DNA from: CBDDYU01 sp965235655
GTDB taxonomy: Bacteria; Pseudomonadota; Alphaproteobacteria; Pelagibacterales; Pelagibacteraceae
NCBI GenBank assembly: GCA_965235655.1
Contig: CBDDYU010000001.1
Span: 310,001 to 374,000, forward strand
Reading direction: 5' to 3'
DNA length: 64,000 nucleotides
Shown: one piece after another, positions 53,361-62,707 of the stretch
How positions within the stretch are numbered: the stretch's first letter is position 1
Layout: each line of letters opens with the position of its first letter
Position numbers and translations under genes: made by a program
The notes under the pieces: generated by a model
What the model saw: the letters and a program-made list of their open reading frames with translations, nothing else
What the model was told of the DNA's origin: nothing
Database searches by the model: none

Positions 53361-55427
53361 ATGAATTTTGATGATTTATTTAGTCCTGTTAATAAAATCA
53401 AAGGTGTTGGACCTATTATAAGCAAAAAATTATTGGATAAAGGCATAACTAATAAAATAGATCTATTTTTAAATTTACCAACCGGAGCTATTGATCGAAG
53501 ATTTTGTCCTAAATTGGATCAATTAGAAGTTGGTAAAGTTTCAACCATTTTTGTAACCCCTATCAAATATAACATCCCTAGATTTAGAAATTTACCAAAT
53601 AAAGTTACATGCAAAGATGAGTATGGACAAATCGATATTATTTTTTTTAACTCAAGAGAAAATTATATTAAACAAATTTTACCTTTAAATAATGAAGTTA
53701 TAATTAGTGGTAAAGTTAATGTTTATAAAAATAAATTTCAAATTACAAATCCCGAATATATTCAGTCAGTTGAAAAAGAAAATGATATTAAGAAAATTAT
53801 GGCCAAATATTCTTCGGTTACCGGAATATCGGCTAAAACTATCCAAAAAATATATAATGAGGAAATAAAAAAACTTTCTGAGATAGATGAGTGGCATGAT
53901 AAAGATTTTATAAAAAAATTAAATTGGCCAACATGGTACGAATCGATATTTAGATTACACAATCCTGAAAATTTATCTGACATTGATAAAGAATCTAAAT
54001 TTTACAAAAGATTAGCTTATGATGAGATTTTTAGTAATTTTTTAATATTTTCTGAAATAAAAAAAAGAATAAAAAAATTACAAAAAAAACCAAAAACCAT
54101 AAATAATATAATTCTAACTAATATAAAAAAAAAACTTTCATTCCAATTAACACAAGGACAAGAAAAAGTTTTAGATGAAATATTTAATGATCTTTCATCT
54201 GTAAAAAAAATGCTAAGAGTTTTGCAGGGTGACGTAGGTAGTGGAAAAACTGTCGTTGCAATGCTTGCGGCAGCTACGGTCGTTAAATCAGGATATCAAG
54301 TAGCTTTTTTATGTCCAACTGATTTATTGGCAAAACAACACTATAAGTTATTTAAGACTATATTGGCTGACGAAAATATAAATATAAGTTTATTATCAGG
54401 AAAAACAAAATTATCTGAACAGCAAAAAGTTAGATCTCAAATAGAAAGTAGCAATATTGATATAGCTATTGGTACACACTCCCTTTTTCAAGAAAAAACT
54501 ATTTTCAACAATCTCGGTTTAATTGTCATTGATGAACAGCATAAATTTGGGGTTCAGCAAAGAATTAATTTATCTTTAAAAGGAAATATTAATACAGACG
54601 TATTATTAATGACAGCAACACCAATACCCAGAACTCTAATTTTAACAACCTATGGTGAGATGGATATTTCTACAATTAAAGAAAAGCCATTTAGAAATAC
54701 TAACATTTCAACATTATCTAAATCTTTAGACAAAATAGATGAAATAATGAAATTTGTTGAAAACAAATTGTATGAAGGAGATCAAATTTATTGGGTATGT
54801 CCATTAATTGAAGATAGTGAAAAACTAACTAAACTCTCTTCTGCAGTTACTAGATTTAATTTTTTAAAGAAAAAATTAAAATATAATATCGGGTTAATTC
54901 ATGGATCACTTAGCAATGAGGAAAAAGATCTTGAAATGAAAAAATTTGTAGATGGCAAAACTAAACTAATCGTTTCTACAACAGTAATTGAAGTTGGTAT
55001 TGATAATCCTAATGCCAATACAATAATAATAGAAAATTCTGAACGATTTGGATTATCCCAATTACATCAATTAAGAGGTAGGGTTGGAAGAGGAACTAAA
55101 GATGGGTCTTGTCTTTTGTTATATGCATCAAATATCGGTGAAAATGGAAGAAAAAGAATCCAAATTTTAAAATCTTCTATGGATGGTTTTTATATTTCTG
55201 AAGAAGATTTAAAACTTAGAGGTTTTGGAGATATTATTGGATACAAGCAAAGTGGTGAGAAAGATTTTTTAATTGCAGATCCCGCATATCACAATGATTT
55301 ATTTGAGCTTGCAAAACATCAAATTGAAACCGAACAAACAAAGGAAATTGAAATTGAAAAAAGATATAACAAATTATTAAAAATATTTAAAAAAGATAAA
55401 ATTCTAAATATTATAGATACGGGATAA
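53361..55427 (+). CDS. recG: ATP-dependent DNA helicase RecG
   Basis: A 688-residue branched-DNA helicase that reverses stalled forks. The N-terminal wedge OB domain is followed by Walker A LQGDVGSGKTVVA near residue 290, DEQHKFGVQQR (motif II), MTATPIPRTL, and the C-terminal QLRGRVGRG. Bases 54354-54382 are identical to a piece of valS. The stop is two bases from the convergent SbmA-like gene end. Confidence 0.95.
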   Translation: MNFDDLFSPVNKIKGVGPIISKKLLDKGITNKIDLFLNLPTGAIDRRFCPKLDQLEVGKVSTIFVTPIKYNIPRFRNLPNKVTCKDEYGQIDIIFFNSRENYIKQILPLNNEVIISGKVNVYKNKFQITNPEYIQSVEKENDIKKIMAKYSSVTGISAKTIQKIYNEEIKKLSEIDEWHDKDFIKKLNWPTWYESIFRLHNPENLSDIDKESKFYKRLAYDEIFSNFLIFSEIKKRIKKLQKKPKTINNIILTNIKKKLSFQLTQGQEKVLDEIFNDLSSVKKMLRVLQGDVGSGKTVVAMLAAATVVKSGYQVAFLCPTDLLAKQHYKLFKTILADENINISLLSGKTKLSEQQKVRSQIESSNIDIAIGTHSLFQEKTIFNNLGLIVIDEQHKFGVQQRINLSLKGNINTDVLLMTATPIPRTLILTTYGEMDISTIKEKPFRNTNISTLSKSLDKIDEIMKFVENKLYEGDQIYWVCPLIEDSEKLTKLSSAVTRFNFLKKKLKYNIGLIHGSLSNEEKDLEMKKFVDGKTKLIVSTTVIEVGIDNPNANTIIIENSERFGLSQLHQLRGRVGRGTKDGSCLLLYASNIGENGRKRIQILKSSMDGFYISEEDLKLRGFGDIIGYKQSGEKDFLIADPAYHNDLFELAKHQIETEQTKEIEIEKRYNKLLKIFKKDKILNIIDTG
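54354..54382 (+). repeat. 29-bp exact repeat, copy B (inside recG)
   Basis: Identical to 17317-17345 in valS and in the same coding frame (KTILADENI). Here it lies in the helicase domain just after the LLAKQHYKLF segment. Confidence 0.9.
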
Positions 55428-55429
55428 AT

Positions 55430-56398
55430 TTATTTTCTATAACCAATAGCAATTTCAAATTCAGCTAATCGTTTATGAATAGATCTTAGTTCTGTAATTG
55501 TAGTCCAGTTATGAGTAAATAAAGAAAAGCTTCCATGAACACGTTGGAATGCATTTGAAACCTGTATAACAAATCCTAAAGTTATCGCTCCAGTAAACAA
55601 ACCTGGTGCCATCACTAAGTAAGGAACTATAACCATAAATTGATCATATAAATTAACCCAAATATCAAAATAACCGTAATGTAAAAAAAGCCTGTGATAA
55701 TTAAATTTTATTCCTGAAAATAATTGTAAAATAGTATCAGGTTTAGCGTATGTATCTCTATCATCTTCACCATAAACAAGTTCTTTTCTAAATTTAGCTT
55801 CAACTTTTTGATTATTATATTCTAATCCGGGAAGTTTCCATCCCACTAACCAGCTGATTAACAAACTGCCTAGACTAGTTAAAAAAGCAACCCAAACTAA
55901 TGAGCCAGGAATATCTTTTAAAAAAACAATGTCGACTTTATCTGAAAGCGACCAAAGAATTGGTGTAAATGCAATCAGGGTCATAACTGCCCTAACTACT
56001 TGCAGTCCAAGGCTTTCAACAATTTTTGCAAATCGCATTGTGTCTTCCTGTAATCGCTGAGCAGACCCCTCAACTTTAACTCTTCCGGATGTCCAGATTG
56101 GCATGTAGTCAAAGGTTATGGCTTCTCTCCATCTAAAAGCATATAATCTCGTGAAGTAAGCTGTAAAAGTTGCTAAGATTACATAAGGTAGAGCTAGGTA
56201 TACAAATTCAAAAATTTTATCCCAAAAAATAGCCAGTGACGACTCCATTGGTTTTTGCAGAATGTCGTAAAAACCTTTGTACCATTGATTTATTTTTACA
56301 GTAATAGTTACTTGAATAAGTAAGGAAAGAACTAACAACGATCCTCCACCCCATGACCACAAAAGCCATTTCTTATTTAAAAAAAAACTTTTAAGCAT
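55430..56398 (-). CDS. SbmA/BacA-like inner-membrane peptide/antibiotic transporter
   Basis: A 322-residue membrane protein with about seven hydrophobic segments. Blocks such as INQWYKGFYDILQKP near residue 36, TRLYAFRWREAITFDYMPIW and GSAQRLQEDTMRFAKIVESLG near residue 110 are signatures of the SbmA/BacA family, related to ABC exporters without an own ATPase. Its E. coli relative is about 406 residues; this one lacks much of the N-terminus and the last part. It may import peptides or move very-long-chain lipids, as in other alphaproteobacteria. Confidence 0.85.
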   Translation of the reverse strand: MLKSFFLNKKWLLWSWGGGSLLVLSLLIQVTITVKINQWYKGFYDILQKPMESSLAIFWDKIFEFVYLALPYVILATFTAYFTRLYAFRWREAITFDYMPIWTSGRVKVEGSAQRLQEDTMRFAKIVESLGLQVVRAVMTLIAFTPILWSLSDKVDIVFLKDIPGSLVWVAFLTSLGSLLISWLVGWKLPGLEYNNQKVEAKFRKELVYGEDDRDTYAKPDTILQLFSGIKFNYHRLFLHYGYFDIWVNLYDQFMVIVPYLVMAPGLFTGAITLGFVIQVSNAFQRVHGSFSLFTHNWTTITELRSIHKRLAEFEIAIGYRK

Positions 56399-56408
56399 TA
56401 ATAATTAA

Positions 56409-56693
56409 TTAATTTTTTAAAAAATTATCAGCGTACGATTTGATAATAATTTTTCTTTTTTTAGATTCTAATAAATCAAAAAGAATATTGTGTTTATTTG
56501 CATAATTAATTGCCTCTTCTTTGCTTTCGAACTTTAGTTTAACTTGTTTTTGGGTATCTCTTGATGCATTCCATCCCATTAAGTAATCTGTTTCGAAATT
56601 TTCTTTATTAAACTCTAAAATCCAATATTTGGTTTTTGCGGTACCTGACTGCATCGCTGTCTTCGAAGGATTATAAATTTTAGCTTTTTTCAT
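56409..56693 (-). CDS. NDUFS4-like NADH dehydrogenase (complex I) accessory subunit
   Basis: A 94-residue protein similar to the ETC complex I subunit family (NDUFS4, 18 kDa). It starts AKIYNPSKTAMQSGTAKTKYWILEF and has MGWNASRDTQKQVKLKFESKEEAINYANKHN. These are known as complex I accessory subunits in alphaproteobacteria and mitochondria. I chose the ATG at 56693; a longer frame would run back into tRNA-Pro. It begins eight bases after the tRNA. Confidence 0.87.
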   Translation of the reverse strand: MKKAKIYNPSKTAMQSGTAKTKYWILEFNKENFETDYLMGWNASRDTQKQVKLKFESKEEAINYANKHNILFDLLESKKRKIIIKSYADNFLKN

Positions 56694-56700
56694 AAAGTTA

Positions 56701-56777
<77 letters not shown>

Positions 56778-56866
56778 ACTAGAACAGCAGTTATATACAT
56801 AGATTTTTAGTAATTGAAAAGAAATTCAATTTCATTAATTAAAATATCGTGTTATTAAAGGCGTCC

Positions 56867-58045
56867 ATGATACAAAAAGCTTCTTCATTTATTAAATGGT
56901 TTATTAAGCACGAAACCTCTGCTGGTATTGTCTTATTGGTGATGACCGTTTTAGCTTTATTAATAAGCAACTCAGGATTTTCTGATGAATATTTTGCAAT
57001 TTTAAAAAAATATGTATCTATTGGAATTGGTTCATTTTCATTAAAATTATCGATTTTCCATTGGATTAATGATGCCTTAATGGCAATCTTCTTTTTGGTA
57101 GTAGGTCTTGAGATTAAAAGAGAATTTTTAGAAGGTGAGCTATCAAAGCCTACTCAAGCAGCACTTCCTATTGCTGGAGCAATAGGTGGTATGTTGGTAC
57201 CAGCGCTAATTTATGTCGCTTTTAACATTAATACAGCAGATACCTTAAAAGGATGGGCTATACCCTCCGCTACTGATATTGCTTTTTCAATAGGTGTATT
57301 ATCTCTGCTTGGTAAAAGAGTTCCTATATCCTTAAAAGTATTTCTAGTAGCTTTAGCTATCATTGATGATCTTGGTGCAATTGTTATTATAGCTATTTTT
57401 TATTCATCAGATTTAAATTTATTATATTTATTTTTAATGTTTGCATCTTTTGCAACATTAATGATTTTAAATAAAACGGGAGTTAGCAAATTTTTACCTT
57501 ACTTGATTATAGGTTCTGTTATGTGGTTTTTTACGCATGAAAGTGGAATTCACGCAACGATATCAGGTGTTTTATTAGCAATTTCCATACCGCACAAAAA
57601 AGATAACTCACATCATAATTCTATGCTCAAAATTCTAGAACACTCTATTGCACCTTATGTTTCATTTTTAATTATGCCTATTTTTGCTTTTGCAAATGCA
57701 GGGGTAAAATTAGAAGGTGCATCGATGGCTTTATTATTAGACCATGTAACATTAGGGGTATTAGTTGGTCTATTTGTTGGTAAGCAAATTGGAGTCTTTT
57801 CATTCTCACTACTGTCTATAAAACTTGGTTGGGCCGAAAAGCCTGCAAATTCAAATTGGATGAGTTTTTATGGAGTGGGCGTTTTAACTGGAATTGGTTT
57901 TACAATGAGTTTGTTTGTTGGAAATTTAGCTTTTCCAAACTCACCATATATGGATGAAGTTAAAATAGGTGTTTTATTAGGATCACTTTTATCTACAATT
58001 TTGGGTTATGCAATACTAATGCTAACCACAAAAAAAAATGTCTAA
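56867..58045 (+). CDS. nhaA: Na+/H+ antiporter NhaA
   Basis: A 392-residue antiporter with about twelve membrane segments. The ion-binding aspartates are in ALAIIDDLGAIVIIA, and the family blocks FHWINDALMAIFFLVVGLEIKRE and GIGFTMSLFVGNLAF are intact. It exports sodium in exchange for protons, relevant to seawater. I chose the ATG at 56867, with an AAAGG ribosome-binding site seven bases before it; a GTG at 56849 in frame would add six residues. The end overlaps the glutathione peroxidase start by eight bases. Confidence 0.94.
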   Translation: MIQKASSFIKWFIKHETSAGIVLLVMTVLALLISNSGFSDEYFAILKKYVSIGIGSFSLKLSIFHWINDALMAIFFLVVGLEIKREFLEGELSKPTQAALPIAGAIGGMLVPALIYVAFNINTADTLKGWAIPSATDIAFSIGVLSLLGKRVPISLKVFLVALAIIDDLGAIVIIAIFYSSDLNLLYLFLMFASFATLMILNKTGVSKFLPYLIIGSVMWFFTHESGIHATISGVLLAISIPHKKDNSHHNSMLKILEHSIAPYVSFLIMPIFAFANAGVKLEGASMALLLDHVTLGVLVGLFVGKQIGVFSFSLLSIKLGWAEKPANSNWMSFYGVGVLTGIGFTMSLFVGNLAFPNSPYMDEVKIGVLLGSLLSTILGYAILMLTTKKNV

Positions 58046-58592
58046 ATTTTTTAAAATATTTATTTTATTAATTTTTATGTTTAATTTCTTTTCCTCTGCA
58101 TCTGCTAATTATAAAAAGCTTGCATATGATTTTTCTTTTAAAGATAATAATGAACAAGATTATTCTTTAGATCAATATAAAGGAAAAGTAATACTTGTAG
58201 TTAATGTTGCTAGTCGTTGCGGTTTTACAAAACAATATGCTGATTTACAAAAATTATATGATGAAAACAAAAGTAAAGGCTTGATAATAATTGGCGTACC
58301 TTCAAATGATTTTGGTAATCAAGAGCCAGGGTCTAACAAAGAAATAAAAAAATTTTGCGAAACTAATTTTGGTATCACATTCCCTATTATGGCAAAAACA
58401 AATATATTAGGTGATACAGGTCATCCTTTTTATAAGTGGGTTGAAGAAAACTACGGAAAATCTGGTGTTCCTAAATGGAATTTTTATAAAGTTTTAATCA
58501 ACAAATCTGGCAAAATTGAAGACGTATATAGTTCAATAACTAATCCAAGCAGTAAAAAAATAAAAAATAAGATTAACTCTATTCTGCAATAA
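58038..58592 (+). CDS. Glutathione peroxidase family protein, exported
   Basis: A 184-residue thiol peroxidase with a signal peptide ending near residue 23. The catalytic residue is Cys61 in NVASRCGFT, so no selenocysteine is used; FGNQEPGSNKEI and WNFYKVLINKSG with the catalytic Gln and Trp are present. As with most bacterial members, thioredoxin may be the real electron donor. It is coupled to nhaA by an eight-base overlap. Confidence 0.92.
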   Translation: MSKFFKIFILLIFMFNFFSSASANYKKLAYDFSFKDNNEQDYSLDQYKGKVILVVNVASRCGFTKQYADLQKLYDENKSKGLIIIGVPSNDFGNQEPGSNKEIKKFCETNFGITFPIMAKTNILGDTGHPFYKWVEENYGKSGVPKWNFYKVLINKSGKIEDVYSSITNPSSKKIKNKINSILQ

Positions 58593-58594
58593 AG

Positions 58595-58669
58595 TGGCGG
58601 TCCCTAGGGGAATCGAACCCCTCTTTGCAGGATGAAAACCAGCTGTCCTAACCGATAGACGAAGGGACC
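58595..58669 (-). tRNA. tRNA-Glu (anticodon TTC) with a mismatch in the anticodon stem
   Basis: Minus-strand cloverleaf with acceptor GGTCCCT/AGGGACC, D stem GTCT/GGAC, T arm AGGGG-TTCGATT-CCCCT and an encoded CCA. The anticodon loop is TTTTCAT. The anticodon stem GCTGG/CCTGC has a central T-T mismatch (positions 29 and 41). Confidence 0.94.
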
Positions 58670-58719
58670 GTGAGTTGCTTTTTAGTGATAATCTAAGAAT
58701 TAATCAATTAAAAAGTTAA

Positions 58720-60474
58720 CTAGTTTGTAGCCAATGCTAAGTCATCTAAGATGAATTGGACTTCTTTTTTTCCATTCCACTCATTTAAAGACAACCTACC
58801 TGCAAAGTCGAACATCTTATTTTTTGGATTTAATAAATAGGTTCCTATTATATTTTCCGATGAATTAAATGAAATTACATTTAAATTTTGATTATTTTCT
58901 GTTTTACAAAAGGCTTTAACATGTAAATTTTTTAGAAGCATTGATTTAGTAACTTGGATATTTTTAATAATAAATTTTGGCTCTCTATTACCAGAGCCAA
59001 ATGGAGCTAATTGATTAATTTGGTCAAAAAAATCTTCATTAAGAGCAGAGGCTGAAATAACAGTATCGATATATAAATCTTTTTCTTTAGAAGATTGACA
59101 TCCAGATTGATTAAAAATCTTAATCATTTCATTTTCAAAATCATCAATCCTATCTTTTTTCATTGAAAACCCAGCTGCCATTTTGTGACCTCCACCTTTT
59201 GCAATTATTCCTTTTTGTTTAATTTTTATAATTGCAGCACCTATATCAAATCCAGCGATGGATCTTGCAGAACCTTTAGCTTCATCACCTTGAATATTGA
59301 TTATAAAAGCGGGTTTATTAAAATGTTCTTTAATTCTACTGGCAATAATACCTATAATACCTTCGTGCCATTTTTGCGACTGAACAACAATAATAGGTAA
59401 ATTATCTTTCAACTTTGCAGCATCAGTAGCTTCTTCTAAAATTAAATTTTCAATAGTTTTTCTTTTTTCATTTAACTTAGATAATTCTGAAGATATCTTG
59501 AAAGCTTGTTCTGGATCTTGTGTGAGAAATAAATTTACACCATAATCTGATTTTCCAATTCTTCCTCCTGCATTGATTTTTGGTCCAAGAATGTAACCAA
59601 TATGATAAGTATCTATTTTTGAATTTAAATTAGTTAAATCGGCAAGTGTTTTAATTCCTAGATTATTTCTATTCGCTATAACTTTTAATCCTTGAAAAAC
59701 AAAAGATCGATTTAATCCGAATAATGGAACAACGTCACACACAGTTCCAAAAGTGACCAAATCTAAAAAACTTAATAAATCTGGTTCTACAATATCATTA
59801 TTAATAAAAAAATTTTCTTTTCTTAATTTATTACTTAGTGCTGAAATGAATAAAAAAGAAACTCCAGCTGCGCACAAAAATTTAAGATCAGAATTTTCAT
59901 CGAATCTATTAGGATTTATTATCGCGTCAGCAGGGGGTAATTTTTCTACAGATTGATGATGATCAATCACTATTACATCCCGATTATGCTGCTTTGCGAA
60001 TTCAATTGCCTCAAAAGATGTTGTTCCACAATCTACTGCTATAATTAATTTTGCACCTTGCTCTATAATATTAGCGATCGTTGCTTTAGTGGGTCCATAT
60101 CCATCTTTAAGACGGTCCGGTATAAAAATAAAATTATCTGATTTTAATAATGTTAAATATTTTGATAAAATAGCTGATGATGAAGCTCCATCAACATCAT
60201 AATCACCAAAAATACAAATTTTATTTTTTTCTTTTATATGTTTAATGAGTAAATTAGTTCCGTCCTCCATTGACTTTAATTCGAATGGATTTGGCATCGT
60301 ATTTTTAATCTTAGGGTTTAGAAAAGCCTCACATTGATCAATAGGAATTTTTCTTATCGCAAGTAATCGTGAAACAATTTCACTAATCCCGAAATCTTGC
60401 GTAATCTTTTTTACTATATTTTCATCATATTTTCCTAGTATCCAATTTTTTCCAGATACGGATTGATGAATCAT
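58720..60474 (-). CDS. recJ: Single-stranded-DNA-specific exonuclease RecJ
   Basis: A 584-residue DHH-family 5'-3' exonuclease. Metal motifs: ICIFGDYDVDGASSSAIL near residue 74, IIAVDCGT, VIDHHQS (DHH) and the DHHA1 part with GGGHKMAAGFSM. It acts in recombination and repair. The start overlaps the glpX end by four bases. Confidence 0.95.
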   Translation of the reverse strand: MIHQSVSGKNWILGKYDENIVKKITQDFGISEIVSRLLAIRKIPIDQCEAFLNPKIKNTMPNPFELKSMEDGTNLLIKHIKEKNKICIFGDYDVDGASSSAILSKYLTLLKSDNFIFIPDRLKDGYGPTKATIANIIEQGAKLIIAVDCGTTSFEAIEFAKQHNRDVIVIDHHQSVEKLPPADAIINPNRFDENSDLKFLCAAGVSFLFISALSNKLRKENFFINNDIVEPDLLSFLDLVTFGTVCDVVPLFGLNRSFVFQGLKVIANRNNLGIKTLADLTNLNSKIDTYHIGYILGPKINAGGRIGKSDYGVNLFLTQDPEQAFKISSELSKLNEKRKTIENLILEEATDAAKLKDNLPIIVVQSQKWHEGIIGIIASRIKEHFNKPAFIINIQGDEAKGSARSIAGFDIGAAIIKIKQKGIIAKGGGHKMAAGFSMKKDRIDDFENEMIKIFNQSGCQSSKEKDLYIDTVISASALNEDFFDQINQLAPFGSGNREPKFIIKNIQVTKSMLLKNLHVKAFCKTENNQNLNVISFNSSENIIGTYLLNPKNKMFDFAGRLSLNEWNGKKEVQFILDDLALATN

Positions 60475-61412
60475 ATTTCAATTTTTTCTTGATATTTCTT
60501 TATGATTTTTTCTTTTGAATGTAGTGATAATATTTCTGAAGTAAAAAAATTCTTACTTATCTCTATACCTTTCAATAATTCTCCATCTGTAACTCCTGCG
60601 GCACAAAAAATGACATCTCCTTTTACCATATCATTTAGATAATATTTTTTTGAAAAATCAGAAATACCTAATTTTGTTGCTCTAAGTTTTTCATCATGGT
60701 TTGAAATGACAAGTCTTCCTTGAAATTGTCCATCAAAGCATTTGATTGCTGCTGCAGCCAAAACTCCTTCAGGAGCTCCACCTATACCGATATACATATC
60801 TACGTTAAATTCATCTAAGCAGCTATATATAGCCCCAACCACATCTCCATCTGAAATGAATTTTATATTAGTGGATAGTTTCTTTAAAGATTGTACAATT
60901 TTCTTATGTCTATCTCTCTCTAATAAACAGACAGTCAAATCAGATGTTTTTACCGATTTAAATTCTGCAATATTTTTAATATTTTTTTCAACTGTAAAAT
61001 CTAAATCAATTATATTTTCTGGATAACCTGGGCCTATGGCAATTTTTTCCATATAGGTATCTGGTGCTTGCAATAAATTACCTTTTTCGGATACAGCAAT
61101 TACTGATATTGCATTTGGTAAATTTTTAGCTGTTAAAGTTGTTCCATCTAAAGGATCGACAGCAATATCTAATTCCTCACCATCTCCAGTTCCTAATTTT
61201 TCACCAATATATAACATTGGTGCCTCATCCATCTCTCCTTCACCAATAACAATTTTTCCATTCATGGATATTTTATTCAAATCATTTCTCATTGAGTCTA
61301 CTGCAGCTTGATCAGCAGCAATCTTGTCACCTTTGCCTTTAAGTAGTGAAGAAGCATAAGCAGCTCTTGCGGCTACAAGAGAAAAATCATTTAATAGTTT
61401 TGTATCTAGCAC
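60471..61412 (-). CDS. glpX: Fructose-1,6-bisphosphatase class II
   Basis: A 313-residue phosphatase of gluconeogenesis. Metal and substrate blocks: GEGEMDEAPMLYIGEKLGTG near residue 57, AVDPLDGTTLTAKN near residue 86, and GIGGAPEGVLAAAAIKC near residue 205. The class II type is usual in alphaproteobacteria; some such enzymes also act on sedoheptulose-1,7-bisphosphate. Its start coincides with the last base of hom. Confidence 0.94.
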   Translation of the reverse strand: MLDTKLLNDFSLVAARAAYASSLLKGKGDKIAADQAAVDSMRNDLNKISMNGKIVIGEGEMDEAPMLYIGEKLGTGDGEELDIAVDPLDGTTLTAKNLPNAISVIAVSEKGNLLQAPDTYMEKIAIGPGYPENIIDLDFTVEKNIKNIAEFKSVKTSDLTVCLLERDRHKKIVQSLKKLSTNIKFISDGDVVGAIYSCLDEFNVDMYIGIGGAPEGVLAAAAIKCFDGQFQGRLVISNHDEKLRATKLGISDFSKKYYLNDMVKGDVIFCAAGVTDGELLKGIEISKNFFTSEILSLHSKEKIIKKYQEKIEI

Positions 61413-62707
61413 TATAAATTACTTTCGTTTCTAACGCGTATCATTACAATTTTTTTAAAAATTTTCTTATTTTTTGCTAAAATAGAAATTGCATTTTTAA
61501 TAGAAGATTCTTTGCTTGCGTGAGTAACTATAACAATATTTGAATAACTGTTGTTAGGATTTTGAACCAAACTTTCAACAGAAATTTTATTTTTAGCTAG
61601 GCATGAGGTAATAGTTGATAAAACTCCTGGCCTGTCGGAGACTAAGAATCTTAAATAATACTTACTTTCATGGTTGCTAAAATCAAAAAGACTATAATTT
61701 TTTTTAGATTTAGGCGAAAATCCAAAGGAATAATCATCATTACCTACCATAATTGAAGCTATATCTGAAATTATAGATGAAGATGTTGGCCCCTTACCTG
61801 CTCCAGGGCCTTCATAAACTGTTCTTCCTATTGGAGATCCGTCCACCACTATTGCATTTGTGACACCATTAATATTGGCAATATCTATATAGGTAGGAAT
61901 TAGACATGGATGCACTCTTTGTTTTATTTTATTATTAATTTTTTCAGCTATTGCCAGAAGTTTAATTTTAAAATTAAGTTTTTTTGCAAATAAAATATCT
62001 TCAATTTCAATATTTCTTATACCCTCTACTAAAAAATTTTTATTAATTATCTTGCTACCAAAACAAATTGAACTCAAAATAGAAATTTTTGCAGCAACAT
62101 CATGTCCATCAATATCTGCTGATGGATTTGACTCAGCAAATCCTTTTTGTTGAGCTATCTTAAGAATTTCGTTAAAAGATGAATTTGTTTTTTCCATCTC
62201 TGTTAGTATAAAATTAGTTGTACCGTTTAAAATCCCATAGATTTGCTTAATTTGATTTGCAATCAAGCCTTGTTTGATAGATTGAATAATTGGTATTCCC
62301 CCACCAACGGAGGCTTCAAAAAGTAGATTAACAGAATTTTTTTCAGCTAAAATTGATAATTGATCTCCATGTTTAGCAATGAGTGCTTTATTAGCTGTCA
62401 CGACATGTTTTTTATTTTTTAAAGCGGAAAAAACTACCTTTTTAGCAATACCATCTGCACCGCCAACTAATTCTACAATTATATCTACATTTTTATCAGC
62501 ACATAAGTTAAGAGCATTTTTTTCCCATAAAGATTTTGGTATCTTAATATTTCCTCTTTTTTTTGAAAAATTCTTTGATGAAACTTTATAAATATTTAAT
62601 CGAAAACCTGTTTTATTAAAGATATTATTCTTATTACGTAATAAATTTTTATAAACTTCTAAACCTATATTTCCTAAACCAACAATTGCTATGTTAAAAG
62701 TTTTCAT
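61412..62707 (-). CDS. hom: Homoserine dehydrogenase
   Basis: A 431-residue enzyme of methionine, threonine and isoleucine synthesis. The NAD(P) fold starts IAIVGLGNIGLEVYKNL; VTANKALIAKHG and GILNGTTNFILTEME are the active-site blocks, with the catalytic Lys in GPGAGKGPT. A C-terminal ACT domain (LRFLVSDRPGVLSTI) suggests feedback control by an amino acid. The gene sits between argC and glpX with one-base overlaps. Confidence 0.95.
   Translation of the reverse strand: MKTFNIAIVGLGNIGLEVYKNLLRNKNNIFNKTGFRLNIYKVSSKNFSKKRGNIKIPKSLWEKNALNLCADKNVDIIVELVGGADGIAKKVVFSALKNKKHVVTANKALIAKHGDQLSILAEKNSVNLLFEASVGGGIPIIQSIKQGLIANQIKQIYGILNGTTNFILTEMEKTNSSFNEILKIAQQKGFAESNPSADIDGHDVAAKISILSSICFGSKIINKNFLVEGIRNIEIEDILFAKKLNFKIKLLAIAEKINNKIKQRVHPCLIPTYIDIANINGVTNAIVVDGSPIGRTVYEGPGAGKGPTSSSIISDIASIMVGNDDYSFGFSPKSKKNYSLFDFSNHESKYYLRFLVSDRPGVLSTITSCLAKNKISVESLVQNPNNSYSNIVIVTHASKESSIKNAISILAKNKKIFKKIVMIRVRNESNL

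Noticed and set aside
56812..56831. AATTGAA/TTCAATT inverted repeat between tRNA-Pro and nhaA
   Set aside because: Seven-base AT-only arms are expected often in sequence of this composition.
58038..58592. Selenocysteine glutathione peroxidase
   Set aside because: The catalytic codon is TGC for Cys, and no in-frame TGA is present.
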